Source: Lamellibrachia columna (taxonomy: Eukaryota > Annelida > Polychaeta > Sabellida > Siboglinidae). From it: DNA of 64,000 bases. This document shows, piece by piece, positions 25,715-37,729 of this stretch; the stretch's first letter is position 1, and every line of letters starts with the position of its first letter. The notes below the pieces were generated by a model. That model saw only the letters and a list, made by a program, of their open reading frames with translations. It ran no database searches and was not told where the DNA came from. The stretch covers positions 10,181,098-10,245,097 of the forward strand of contig OY759266.1 in the NCBI GenBank assembly GCA_963662155.1. The letters run 5' to 3'. The translations under genes and the position numbers were made by a program.

Positions 25715-26600
25715 TAGGAAAGAAAGTAACAGGAAAAAAGTAACGGACAAAAAGTAACAGGAAAGAAAGTAACAGGAAAAAGTTATGGACAAAAAGTAAC
25801 ACTTTATTTTGTTTATGATTTCTATTATAAACATAGAAGTACTTATTGTGAGTTTTGAAAGTTATGTAATACAGTATGCATTATTTATTGAAAAAAGTGA
25901 TTGAAGAAATAATTTTAAAATTTACCATCTGCTCCACCCACTGATAGTAGTATAATGTATTCAATATTTAAACTGATTAATTAACAGACTGGCGTCTAAC
26001 TGCAAGGTTTACCAACTGCATTAGCCCCATAGTGGCATCATGATGATCAGGTTGATGTTGGGGTTTACTGATGTTGACTTCTCTGGTATGACCCTGGTGA
26101 CTTCCTACTGGGTGCTTGTGTACAATGAACAGAATGGGTTTATCTTGATGGACTGGTTTACTATCATGACTACCCACAAATCAGTATAAAACGTGAAATC
26201 CAAGCGGATCATGCATTAGAATAATTTACTTGATGAAATGAGTTCATCAAGAATAGCAAGGTGGCAGAAAACTCTGTCTGTATGGGTACACGTACACAAG
26301 GTCTGTATGTATGGGTATACGTACACAAGGTCTGTCTGTATGGGTACATGTACACAAGGTCTGTCTGTATGGGTACACGTACACAAGGTCTGTCTGTATG
26401 GGTACACGTACAAAAGGTCGGCCACTCAAAAGAAGAAGCTGTGGTGGAAGTGCTCATTAGTGCTTGTTAGCAAACTGTGTTGTTATTTTATTTAAATTTA
26501 TTAAAAAAATTTAAATGTATTTCTTAATGCAAAATGTGTTACTTTCTGTAACTTTTTTCCTGTTACTTTCTTTCCTGTTATTTTCTTTCTGTTTACCGAC
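25715..26600. mobile_element. Element flanked by inverted purine-rich repeats, copy B
   Basis: The left arm 25718-25805 contains GGAAAGAAAGTAACAGGAAA and AAAGTAACGGACAAAAAGTA. The right arm 26537-26598 carries the complement (TTTTTTCCTGTTACTTTCTT..TTCCTGTTA). Units at the two ends differ from copy A mainly by GTAAC for GAAAC. The interior includes a 29-bp minisatellite at 26275-26412. Confidence 0.5.
26275..26412. repeat. 29-bp minisatellite, about 5 copies
   Basis: Units GGTCTGTCTGTATGGGTACA plus CGTACACAA. Frames through it on both strands are artefacts. Confidence 0.9.
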
Positions 26601-27512
26601 CTTGACCTATGCCAATATTTGGCCAACTTCATTCGCTGACCTATATATCGAGTGGTTGCATCAATTTCCCAAAGAACTGGCCTCCGATTGGATAATATTA
26701 ATAGCTTTTGGCCTAGTGACAGGATCCCCTGGCGACTAGGCATGGTTTTTTAAATGTCGCTGACCGGTGGAGCGCCACTGTAATAGTATATCTTCACCAC
26801 TGTATAGCTTCCCCCCAGGGGGGAAGATGCCCTAGGATATCTTCCCCCACCCTGGATATTTTACCCTCCTCCCAATAACCCAAGTTGTCTTGACTCCAAA
26901 TTATTTTCCCCCACAACTAAATTCAAGAACATTGTGCAATTAAATCAATATATTTTTTATAAATTTCAGCATGTAATGACTTATATATACTTATATATTA
27001 TAACAAAAGAGTTCACGTGCGATAAATCACAAAATCAATCTTTCATCACTTGCAGTTATCGCAAGAAAATCTTACGCAAAATCATTCACCAACTTTAATA
27101 CATTAAGTGTCTACTCTTATCACACAAATTGCACGCCCATAAAAATATTTAAATATTACATGAAGTGTCTACAGCTCATATTGGCAACAAGCTCCTTGAT
27201 GTCTGTACTCACTGTCTGGTACAGACTACCTCACCAGGTGCACAGTTCACTGCAGAAATTGTCACCCAGTGGTTGCCGTTGCTGATCAAGATTTTAACAA
27301 ACTCATCGGTCTGTGCTGGAATATGTCAGCATTCCCCAATGCTGCAGTCCAACAATCCACCAACGAAGCTGTAACTCTTGCCGAGCAGGGCTTGGGTTGC
27401 ATTGATGTGGTGTCATTTAGCCACTCCCCTGATAGAAGATCTCTCATCTGACATTTGGTGATCTTGCAAGGTGTCGGTTTACCTGCTGGTGGGTCTCAGG
27501 TGGACTCTCCTG

Positions 27513-30500
27513 TCACAGTGCAGTCAACCCTGAGCCAGACGGAAGTTGGGGCTTTTCAGGTTCATCAGTAGCAGTGTCTGGTTTCATCACTGAGGCAGCA
27601 CCTGGAGATGTATCTCTGCAGTGTCCAGAAGCAGGCGGTTGGTTGTCATCATCATCAGCCTCCCTGTATCTCTTCAGGCATAAAGAATTGACTGAAGAAG
27701 ACAAGACTTTCCCGCTTCCATTCTCCAGACGGTACACGCCTTTCTTGAGAAACTCCTCAACTGTGTACGGGCCAACCCACCGTTCATCCAGCTTTCCCCC
27801 AACACGGCTCACATTGTGCATGTTCTTCATTAATATCAAATAAAGAACAGGTAAACGTATACATCAAAATCTGGCAAATCATCTTGGAATAGTAACAATG
27901 GTTAAAATGTCGACCCCGACCAGAGCGTGAATCCTCATGCTGCCAATTTGTGCTGAAATACTACTAAGGATAGTAAAGTTTCATATATTCCTGGTTAATC
28001 TCTTAAATTTTACGTACTTCTCAGAAAAGCATTATTAAAATACACACTGAAAGGTTTGGTCAAAATAGTGTGCTATTAATTATTAACCAAAAGAAATTGT
28101 ACAACTGTAGGAGAAAATTTGTATAGAACAAATAATCTGTTTGTGTCAATAGGCCACATTTTGCGAGAAGTCTAACTATTACCTTATCTCCTACTTCGAG
28201 GACTTGTGGCTCGTGTCTCTTGTCGCAGTTTCTCTTCTGTCGGGCTTGAGCTTTTGTGATGTTCTGGATGGCATCCCCAGCAGCAGTAGCATGGATTTCT
28301 TTCATACGTTAAACCATCGTGTCTATGTCAGGCTCTGCTGGCGCATCATCACCAGATCCTGATGGTTTCATCTTCACATCGATCGGTAGGCAAGGCTCAC
28401 AGCTATTCATGAGGAAAAATGGTGAAAAACCTGGAAATAGGGGCAGGCAGTGTTAGTTGAGCCACTAGGTTAGTTGAGCCACCCATGTTTCCAAGAAAAC
28501 TACAGCAGCACAGGTACATGGTACCACCCAGTGATTGAACATGTTATTAGAACACGACTGACATACAATAAGTGCTATTTGTCACAACTGTCAGAAAATG
28601 TATGAGTGAAAGTATGTTTTTTTATGCTTTTCGAAACTTTTTGTGATTGTGATTAATGTCTGCTGGTGTGTAAACTATCAATGCATGTGACCAGACTTTA
28701 TTGTTTGTGCACTTACAAATGGTTTAACTACGCACAGAGAACTTTTTGTGATTGTGATTAATGTCTGCTGGTGTGTAAACTATCAATACACATGACCAGA
28801 CTTTGTTGTTTGTGCACTAACAAATGGTTTAGCTATGCACAGAGAAGAAGATTATTTACATCACTTAGCGCATTAATGAGAAGTTAATTAAAAAGGATTA
28901 ATTGTCGAAACTGGGCTAGTTGAGCCACCCAAGGCCCAAGGGAGGGTTAGTTGAGCAGTGGCTAAATAACAAAGATGAGTATTCTTTACCCCAAAATACA
29001 TCTAGGAATTTATTTTCCGAGCAAATTGGGACATCATGGCAACATATTGGCAGTTAGTTATACTGGTTGCGATTGGCCATTAAGTCTGTATTAATTAAGT
29101 ATGTCAACTTATTAATTAAGAGAGTAGACTTGTCAGAGATGTGTTGTACCCACTGGGTAGATGTGTTCGCTGAGTTGTTATTAAATTTTAGTACAAGGCT
29201 TATAGAAAGTATACAAACAAAGCATTTACCTAACTCTACATTACCTAACGCTACACTCTGGCTCAACTTACCCCACACCAAGTGTTAGTTGAGCCACCTT
29301 ACCAACCCTATTTGAATCAGCTGTATATAATTATCTATACCTATTAGATATATTATCTTAGTACAGAATGATCTACTAATAATCATAGTTTATGTGAGTA
29401 AAAACAGATTTGAGTTATGAATATAATTGTGCCCTAGATATCAAAAAGAATGAAAAATAGCTCAACTAACACTGCTTTCTCCTTCAGTGTACAATAAAAG
29501 TATGAATATTGTATTGGATGCATTTCTTTAAGTCACCTTCTAAGGTATAAATTATGTCGCACAATTTGACTACACAGTTTTCATTGATATATGGTGTCAT
29601 TTTTCTAAAAAAAGTCCAGGTTGAGACAGTGTCCCAGTGGAAAGCAAATCGATGTATATTCCCTTTGAACAACATACCAGTAGATGCATGGATAGACATT
29701 CTGTGGGCAAAGAGCACCCCCATCCAGTAGGTCTGCCCACTTGTCCTGTGTACCCTCAAGTTGTTTAAGAGGCTGGCCTGGGCTGTCTGGTTCTGACCAA
29801 CAAGGCCGTTTGCCTGAAAAAAACATAACACACAACTCCTCAAAAAACAAAACAAAAACAACAATGAAATCATCATATAATAAAAATCAAATATTCTATA
29901 CAATTTATTTTAATTATGAGCAGGTTGGGATTATTGGCGAATAGAAAATGTAAACATGTTTCATATAAATTCATTGAACAGTGAACATACTTTGATAATT
30001 TATCATTCCTGTATATCTACATGAAATACATACCTGTGGATGGTAATCACTCATTAGTCTGTGTTCCTCGCCCGTGATCTTGGGTAGTCGTTGTTGCACT
30101 TTGTTTACGAACTTACGACCTTGGTCGGAAATTTCAATTTGCAGACACCTGTGACACCATATCAGACTCTATAGGAATTTAGCAATGGACACTGCAGTTT
30201 TAATGATCAGGGGAGCTGCCTCAGGCCATTTGGTGTAGTAGTCTAAAGCTGTTACTACAACACACAAATTAATGTTTTTTATTAGTTTCATTGCTTTTTT
30301 TAATCTGATATTGCCTAATGTTAAGCCACTATTGTTTTTCAGAAACATTTTATACAATAACACTGAGATCCTCTTTAAAAACATGATCTGGAAGCAACTT
30401 GGCTATATATTTGTAGCCCTTGGCAACAGACCCACTAGGTCAATGCCGATTTTGCTCCACCGTTTTGTTGTGATAGGGATGTTGTGCAACTGGGATGATG

Positions 30501-31434
30501 TTTTTTCAAACCGCTGGTTGACTCATTGACACTTGTTGCAAGAAGTGACATTGTCCTTGATTTCCTGGCAGACACTGGCCAGTAGAATCTCTGTGTCACC
30601 TTCTTCTGGGTCTTGTCTCTGCCGAAGTGACCACTCAGAGCCTTGGACCCAGGTTTCTCCCAAACCCTCGTGGCAGGCTTTGACGATGCGTTTTCTTTCT
30701 GTGATGTCTGTGATGACTCGAACATCTTTACCTGCCACACAGTTACAGTTGCATTGTATGTTTCATCTTCATGATAGCTAGCTGCATTATATAGTTTTTT
30801 AATTAGAACTTTTTAGTGCATACTAGTTCAGATGTCATGTAAAATTAAAGTGGCATTCATATAACATATTTATAACACACATACATGTTCTGGTTAATGT
30901 GCAATAACGTGACAAAAAGCAACATTTATTCAAAAAATCACTTGCGAGACGGTTTTTGTGTATCAATTATAAACTAAATGCAGTTAAATAAAATATCAGA
31001 ATAAATATAGCATGTCTATTTATCTTAACCACTAATCTATGCACATGCAGAGTTGCTAATGTGCTGTAAACCGATAGAAACAATCTCAAAAGCGCTAGTA
31101 TTTATTATTACATGATATACTCATTTCTAGTTCACAGCTAAAGAATTCTTGAGATAGTTCTTTTGAATTAATTTTACAAATTTCCTGTCTTACCTCTCAG
31201 CTGATAGTAGAGGGTAGATTCTTTCATAGAGAAGTTCCTCGCTTTCGGTTTTAAGTCTTTCTTCTGCTCCTTAGTTAGACTGGATAGGTATTGCTGAGTA
31301 CTAATATATTTAAAAATGCCATCTATGTTGTCTATGAAACGCTCAGTGGTGCAGATAGCAGATTCTTCATTTCGCTCCAGACTGATACTGATCATATGGT
31401 GCTTGTAGAAGTCTTTAAATAGGCGACTGGACAT
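27513..31434 (-). pseudogene. Decayed gypsy-type integrase gene with introns (GIN1/KRBA2/Ginger-like)
   Basis: Five exons can be traced on the minus strand. Exon 1 31434-31194 starts MSSRLFKDF and ends in KARNFSMKESTLYYQ; its donor is GAGAG|GTAAGA. Exon 2 30731-30034 has the HHCC zinc module (ACHEG..SGHFGRDKT..CNKCQ), the first catalytic Asp (GIDLVG), DYYTKWPEAAPL, and the second Asp (ISDQGRKFVN). Exon 3 29813-29678 follows donor CACAG|GTATGT and acceptor TTTCAG, and reads ANGLVGQNQ..VLFAHRMSIHAST. Exon 4 28430-28183 has FSPFFLM..LPIDV and AQARQKRNCDKRH. Exon 5 (about 27824-27513) has GGKLDERWVGPYTVEEFLKK. Phases match at three junctions. Damage: stops in exons 2 and 4, at least four frameshifts, an insert of about 125 bp after GYKYI, and Gly in place of the catalytic Glu (LVG for LVE). 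The exon 4/5 junction is uncertain by about four codons. Confidence 0.85.
28438..29483. mobile_element. Non-autonomous TIR transposon, copy 2 (inside integrase intron)
   Basis: Homologous end to end with 10143-10929. Left end GGGGCAGGCAGTGTTAGTTG, right end CAACTAACACTGCTTTCTCC. It is longer because a block of about 105 bp (ACTTTTTGTGATTGTGATTA...) is tandemly duplicated at 28635-28850, with extra sequence near 28860-28970. It fills most of integrase intron 3 and starts about 8 bp from the acceptor AG at 28431-28432. Confidence 0.82.
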
Positions 31435-31524
31435 TTTGAAAGACTTGGGATCAAATTGTATTTTGTGTGTGGTTGCCCAGCAAAATAAATCAAAGGTTAA
31501 TAAACTGTGTTTTGAGGACACATT

Positions 31525-31870
31525 GGCAACATGTCTAAGCCACTAAACAAAGGTGGGTCCTTGATAACAATAGGGTGTTACCATGCTGAGCAACATGTCT
31601 AAGCCACTAAACAAAGGTGGGTCCTTGATAACAATAGGGTGTTACCATGCTGAGCAACAGCTTGGAGGATTACACGCCTCAGTGCCTTCAGAAGAGAGCT
31701 GTGTGTTGTTGAAGCAGCCAACCATTGCCTTGAGAAAACAACTGTGTGTTTTGTTGTTGAGGTGGCTAACCATGATTAACTCAGTGCCCTGAGAAAAGAG
31801 CTGTGTGTTTTGTTGTTGAGGTGGCTAACCATGATTAACTCAGTGCCTCAATGAGAGACATGATTAACTC
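31525..31870. repeat. Two adjacent local duplications
   Basis: A block of about 64 bp (CAACATGTCTAAGCCACTAA...ATGCTGAG) occurs at 31529-31592 and again at 31592-31655. A block of about 57 bp (GAGCTGTGTGTTTTGTTGTT..) then repeats with variation at about 31697-31850. They lie between integrase exon 1 and the right inverted repeat. Confidence 0.8.
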
Positions 31871-32214
31871 AGGAATCACTTCATATCATTCATTCATTCA
31901 TAATAAATATAAACACACACAATTTTCTTGCAGAATAACATATAGTAGTTATTATTCTGACTCATATTTGCTAATTATAAAATTTCTTGCAAATTTATAA
32001 AGGGGGGGTAAGATATCCAGAGTGGGGTGAAGATGTCCAGATACCCAGCCACACCACCAGTGGAAGCAGCAGCAGCAGTTTCACAAAAAATCTACCGAAA
32101 ATATATTGCGAAGTAAATAAAGTGTTTAATAAAAATTCTACTTGTTACATGCCAATTACTTGAAATAATAATTCAAGTTTTGTAACAAAGTACTTTTACT
32201 TTGTTACATGACAC
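31871..32214. other. Right end of the Ginger-like element and flank
   Basis: AT-rich sequence containing the right inverted repeat (32005-32038) and an (AGC)n run at about 32065. Nothing coding. Confidence 0.4.
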
Positions 32215-32495
32215 CACTGGTGCTGTCATGTGGTGCTGTTAGGTGGTGCTCTCAGGTGGTGCGGTTAGGTGGTGTGATTAGGTGGTGCTGTTAGGTGATA
32301 CTGTCATGTGGTGCTGTTAGGTAAGTGGTGCTGTCATGGGGTGCTGTCAGGTGGTGCTGTTAGATGGTGCTGTTAGGTAGGTGGTGCTGTCATAGGGTGT
32401 TGTCAAGTACTGCTGTTAGATGGTGATGTCATGTGGTACTGTTTGGTAGTGCTGTCATATGGTGACATTAAGTGGTGCTGTTGTGTGGTATATAG
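32215..32495. repeat. 13-bp minisatellite (GTGGTGCTGTCA/GTTAG)
   Basis: Degenerate units similar to those at 23440-24180, so the same motif has expanded at two sites 8 kb apart. Confidence 0.85.
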
Positions 32496-33165
32496 GTGTA
32501 GTTCTTTTTTGGAACAGGTGGTGCAGGTCAGGCCAAGTAGGGTAGGTTAGGACCAAGTGGAGCAGATTGGGACTGGTAAGTTATGTAAATTGGGACAGGT
32601 TAGATAAATGGTTGTCAGTGTGAGAGGGCACTGAGACATGTTGTCATCTTGCCAGAGATGTAAACAAAGTGTCACAAGGTATGGTTCTCAGCTAAGACCC
32701 TCTAAGTTTTTCAACAACTGTCAACATTTACGGAGGAGGAAGATTGACTCAGCATCAACAACCATTGTGTGTTGTTCTTATTGCGATGAGGAGGCAGTAT
32801 TTTGTACTGTTTACTTAGCAGCCAAACATTGCGCACTGTCTCCAGCTGACAGAGTTGTGTGTTTCACCCTGGCTATGTGCACAAAATGGCACATATTTAT
32901 GAGTTAATAAACACTGTTTGTGAACAGTGTTTGTCAACATCACACATGATAAATTTGTTGTTCTATGGGTTGCTAGGACTTGAAGTGGCCTTTATCATGT
33001 TGATCTCCTCTCCCACAAGCTAGAGCCATTCATTCCCTGGCTGTCATCCCTTGGTACCATTGTAGGTGAGGCAGGCCTTACACATGCCAGCTATCTGCGT
33101 ATTGGCCCCAATTTGTAGGACAAGGTACAGAAATAGGAAGGAATGAAAGATGGGCCACGAACCAG

Positions 33166-33167
<2 letters not shown>
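32496..33167. other. No recognised feature
   Basis: An 89-codon frame at 32638-32907 contains several Cys residues, but their spacing matches no zinc-finger pattern and there are no exon borders. Confidence 0.4.
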
Positions 33168-33208
<41 letters not shown>

Positions 33209-33298
33209 TGTGTGTGTGTGCACGCGTGTGCGTGCATGCATGTGTGTATTTGTATGCGTGTACTTGTGTATGTGCACATGTGCGTGTGTGCGTGGGTC
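33168..33298. repeat. (TG)n microsatellite with GCGTGC/GCATGC variants
   Basis: Pure TG for about 50 bp, then imperfect alternating purine-pyrimidine sequence. All frames here are artefacts. Confidence 0.95.
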
Positions 33299-34129
33299 TG
33301 TGCAGTACACATTGTACATAATCCACCATTTTACATAATCCATGTTGATTCCTATAACCTACAGTCATTGTTTACATGTATATGCACCAGTACAAGCAAA
33401 CACATAGACACATATGATAAATTATGCATAAAGTGTCCTACTAAAACAAAAAAAAACACATTTAATCTGTGCAAGTTTTTCTGGTTTAAATAGAAACAAA
33501 ACTGTTCATCAATAGTCCCATTATGACTCTGCCTAAACCACACCTGCCTGTCCCCTACACCCACAATATCCTGTTTGTGTCTGTGTGTCATCATGTGTGC
33601 ATGCATTTCTGCACGCATGCAAGTGTTGAAATGTGGTAGGCCCCTGCCTCAGAAAGTGTCAGGTCCAGTTCCCTGACTGAATGGGTGATTTTCTAATTAT
33701 CCTACATCCGCTAGCGAGAGCAATTCATGCAGGCAGCCTGTCTTGATGAGTCTGCGAACTGGTGTTCAGAACCCACCCGTCTATTTATCTTAACAACCTA
33801 TCATGTTTGCTGGCAGGCAGACTTGCCTTGAGCATAACAGAAACCATTAAGGTGACTTGCTTCTACGGAAGGTGCTGTGAATGGTAAATGAACGGGCCAA
33901 CCACATCCCGGCACAGTAAGGCAACTACAAGCATATATCTACGGTAGGACAGCGAATAACTTCCCACGGACGGATCTAGGTGTGACATCCTTGGTACCAG
34001 TCTCCCATCTCTACAGGGGTAAGCTGGTTTGTTTTTGTTGTATATATCACATTAACGGGACTTAATTCAGCCAGACCTTCACGGGTAATTGAGATGGTGG
34101 GCAGAGTATTTATTTCTGTGGTCAGTAAC
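33299..34129. other. No gene; non-repetitive 33680-33990
   Basis: The central part is balanced in composition and free of repeats, but I see no coding frame. Confidence 0.35.
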
Positions 34130-34235
34130 CCAGTGAGTGGTGTGTATATAACAGTGTTGTATGTGGCATAGCTAAGTGAGTGATGTGTATAATAACAGTG
34201 TTGTAGATGGCATAGCTAAGTGAGTGGTGACTGTC
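34130..34235. repeat. Array of about 44 bp, 2.5 copies
   Basis: Copies of AACAGTGTTGTATGTGGCAT plus AGCTAAGTGAGTG..TGTGTATAT. Confidence 0.85.
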
Positions 34236-34364
34236 AGATATTCTATGCATGTCAGATGAGAGTAAATGCTCAGTCTGGTTCTCGGGTGGGGGGATGTGTT
34301 CATCCAGTTACCTTTCTCAAAGTGATGTCCCTGATACTATCTGACTTCTGTTGTTTTATCACCC

Positions 34365-34605
34365 GCTGCCAAATGGAGGCATCCATGGCTGTATTACCCA
34401 CTGCCAGACTGAGGCACCCATGGCTGTATTACCCACTGCCAGACTGAGGCACCCATGGGTGTATTACCCACTGCCAGACTGAGGCACCCATGGCTGTATT
34501 ACCCACTGCCAGACTGAGGCACCCATGGTTGTATTACCCACTGCCAGACTGAGGCATCTGTGGGTGTATTACCCACTGCCAGACTGAGGCACCCATTGGT
34601 GTATT
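34365..34605. repeat. 35-bp minisatellite, about 7 copies
   Basis: Units GAGGCACCCATGGCTGTATT plus ACCCACTGCCAGACT. Confidence 0.93.
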
Positions 34606-35654
34606 GACTGATGAATGTTAACAAGCCAAAGAGGTAATAAATTTTAAAGATCAATAAAGTAATCATATAATTTTGATCATTCTTGACAACTCGAGATGAT
34701 GTAACAACAACTGCACATGTTAATAATAATACTGTCTTCCATCATGTACACGTTGTTAAAACATGAATTTTGACCTAAAAAGTTGTACAAGTTAACCAAA
34801 GGTGTTAAATTTGTGGTGATGTATGGTCGAACAGTCTGCGAGTTCACATCATTCAGCAGGCTTTTGTGTAATGTTTACATTAAGAAAAACACTAAGCATG
34901 ATTCTCAGTATTGTGGTCAACTTAAGTGTTCTGAACTGGTCACATGATTAATGACTACCTGTCCTGGTCCCAGTGTTGTCACCCACCATCCATCTTCATA
35001 TATCAGTCAGGTGACTGGGTGTGACACTAAGTGCTTTGTAGAATTTTAAAGTACCCCATACCTATTACCTATGCCTTGATTCATGCCAGAATAACCATGG
35101 TGACAGTGTTTAAGTGACAGCTGTCACTTGCTGTCCCTATAAAACTGGTCACTGGAGGTCGGCCATCACCTGTATGAGTCTGTGTTTGCCAAGGCTGAGA
35201 CATCCCCACCACTGTGTGTTGTGATTTAGTCTCCAGTTGAAGGTTCGTATTGACCATCTGGTAGTGGAAGCACTGAGTGCTTGCCGTTGATGCTCCGGTA
35301 TGTACCATTGTCATTCGGCAGGTTTTTGTGACTAAAGTTTTTAGGCAATCATTTGAGACTGGGCCAAAGAGCGCTACACACTGCCACGAGACACAGCATA
35401 TGTACAGTGCACTGAGAAAGCCAAGAACCTATTCTGACAGAATGAACCATTCGGTTTGGTTAACATCCAAGTTTTAAAGATTTAGACCAGAATGCCAACA
35501 GGCGACCGCCTACAAAATTCTGTGCAATGATGATGATGTAATTAATACGTGGGTATAATTGTATATATGCCACACTCAAACTTCGATAATCAGTCATACC
35601 TGGAAGTGCAGCTGCACTCAAACACATGGGTAACAATAGGCCCTATATACACGT
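34606..35654. other. No recognised feature
   Basis: Mixed composition, no motif. Frames at 35081-35314 and 35277-35477 look like chance frames. Confidence 0.4.
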
Positions 35655-35757
35655 GCTCGCATGCACATATGCACACACACAGACATGCACTTGCATGCAC
35701 GCACACACACAGACATGCACTTGCATGCATGCACACACACACATGCGCGCACACACA
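35655..35757. repeat. (AC)n-rich imperfect microsatellite
   Basis: Two copies of ACACACACAGACATGCACTT plus GCATGCACGC, then more (AC)n. Alternating purine-pyrimidine, with a GCGCGC-type core. Confidence 0.9.
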
Positions 35758-36599
35758 GTACTGGTTAACAAATAGTAGAGTTTTATTTAGCCAAGTGACA
35801 TGACTTGACCCTGGGGTGACTGTCTGGCCCACCCATGGTGGCGACAGACTGATTTGTCATAGGCCACTTCCACTTACTAGGAAGGTGACAGGAAACTACA
35901 TGCTTTCAGGCACGTGTGTAGCAGGCACAAGTATGCTGCATGTATGCTCTATTTGTCCTTATTTGTCTATGTATGTGTCAAGTGTATGTATATCCACAGC
36001 ATGTATTCAGTTAGAAACATTGTAACATACACATCATGCATGCAGAGGTGCATGCATGCATGCATACATTGAAGCACACATGTGTAGCACAAGATGCATA
36101 TAGACCTGTGGCCTGCATATCTTGATGTTTATCTTCGTGTATGTCCACAAACAAAGGATTATTACCGCTGAGTATATTGACACAAGTTTGCACTGTATCA
36201 ACATGGTGATGTTGCACTCAGATAGCCCAACAGTGTTCTTATGATTATATCATCCTTAAGCACATCATATCCAATGTCAATATTGTTATTAGCAAAGATT
36301 TGTGTGTCAGTGTAGATATATCTGAGTGCACAATAGTTTGCTCAAGATTGTATCTATAGATAATACGTTTCAATGTTAATGTGGACCTCTGCCAAGCTTT
36401 CTAAGTTATGAACCTATCTTTTGTATGAAAGGTCTATTGTTACACGTTTTCATTAGACAAATGTGTAGAACCAAGATGGATTGTGACTTCAAGTGCAGAT
36501 AAAATAGGTGAGATTCAGTTCGATAATTTCAATTTAAAAAATCTTGGTTGAACCATTCATGGGTTGAGCATACCTGTTTCCTTATAATAAACACTCACT
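35758..36599. other. No gene; short (TGCA)n run near 36035-36065
   Basis: AT-rich sequence with no coding support. Confidence 0.4.
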
Positions 36600-36705
36600 T
36601 TATTTTCCTGAATGAGGTAGAAATGATTAGTGGCACTGTCAGCATTGTCTGATTGAGGTAGAAATGATTAGTGGCACTGTCAGCATTGTCTGATTGAGTT
36701 TCTAC
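36600..36705. repeat. 44-bp direct duplication
   Basis: GAGGTAGAAATGATTAGTGG plus CACTGTCAGCATTGTCTGATT, two perfect copies at 36615 and 36655. Confidence 0.9.
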
Positions 36706-37419
36706 GAGCTGATGTGATGCTTTGAATGCCCACCAGGGACCCTGCTGCTTATTAGCACACGTCCTTTAAGTCAGCACGTCCCCAACTTAAAGGGAACATA
36801 CAATGATTTTCATAGTTGGGGTTTCATATAATGAAAATGCCCAAATCTCTAAAAAAAATAATATCAAAGTTTATCTAAACTAACAATGTTATCTATTTCA
36901 AATATTTTTTTTCGGCAGTATATTTACCATTAGAAATTATGAATTTGACAATCTTCCGATAAAAAAGATGTATGAAAGATCAAGATAGTTACACGATTTG
37001 TATGGATATTATTTTTAAACAACCAGGATGTTATAAATACTAACAAATTCAGTGTGTCAACATCTGTAAAACGGTCGTTCTGTTACCTAATATAAACTGT
37101 CGTAGCTTCCCTCTAATACTGCTTACAAGTGTGCCAGATTTGTCTTCAAACACCAGTGATTAATATTGCCCCGACTAAAAGATGTGGATTATTTGTATAG
37201 TCATAGCATCAACCTTGGATGAGATGGGGATGCCTGGGTGGTAAATTAACATTGACACAAATGGTGAGACAGGACATTTTGTGTCTTTTCATGCAGTAAA
37301 GTGCCTTCATAAAAAATTATTCGTTAATAAATTCAATATGTTCACTGACAGATATGTTTAGCATTTTGGCAGAATTGCAGAAAAAAGGTTCACATAGGCA
37401 ATGTTCTTGTCACAGACAC
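36706..37419. other. No recognised feature
   Basis: AT-rich, non-repetitive. Confidence 0.4.
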
Positions 37420-37725
37420 TTCAACTTGGTGTTGAGTGTATATTGACACATACGGTGGTGTTGAGTATACTTTGACATCTAAAGTGGTGTTGAGTATACT
37501 TTGACATCTACAGTGATGTTGACTATACATTTATTTCTATAGTGGTACCTAATGTACATTGATGTATACAGTGGCACAGAGTGTACACTGACATGTACAG
37601 TAGTGCTGAGTGTATGTTGACATGTATAGTGGTGCTGAGTGTATGTTGACATGTATAGTGGTGCTGAGTGTACACTGACATGTACAGTGGTGCTGAGTGT
37701 ACGTTGCCATGTGCGTGGTATTGAG
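37420..37725. repeat. Minisatellite of about 30 bp, about 10 copies
   Basis: Units of the GTGGTGCTGAGTGTACATTG plus ACATGTACA type, diverged on the left and more uniform at 37600-37700. Confidence 0.88.
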
Positions 37726-37729
37726 TTTG

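Larger units (their letters stand above)
26789..32046 (-). mobile_element. Candidate Ginger-like DNA transposon with spliced integrase gene
   Basis: An integrase pseudogene (27513-31434, minus) is bracketed by imperfect inverted repeats. The left one contains GGATATCTTCCCCCACCCTG, then GATATTTTACCC, at 26834-26866. The right one carries the near-complement at 32005-32038 (GGGTAAGATATCCAGAGTGG..GAAGATGTCC). A second, weaker left copy (TATCTTCACCACTGTATAGC..CCCCCC) lies at 26789-26817. Ginger elements are known as cut-and-paste transposons using a gypsy-like integrase, and intact ends plus this integrase fit that. The exact ends and target duplication are not resolved. The alternative is a Ty3/gypsy or host-domesticated integrase gene with coincidental repeats. 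Confidence 0.5.

Noticed and set aside
27513..31434. Ty3/gypsy LTR retrotransposon
   Set aside because: No LTRs, gag, protease or RT found nearby. The consensus introns and inverted flanking repeats fit a Ginger/GIN1/KRBA2-type source better, though an LTR origin is not fully excluded.
32638..32907. Cys-containing 89-codon frame as a zinc-finger exon
   Set aside because: Cys/His spacing fits no finger pattern, and there are no splice sites at plausible ends.
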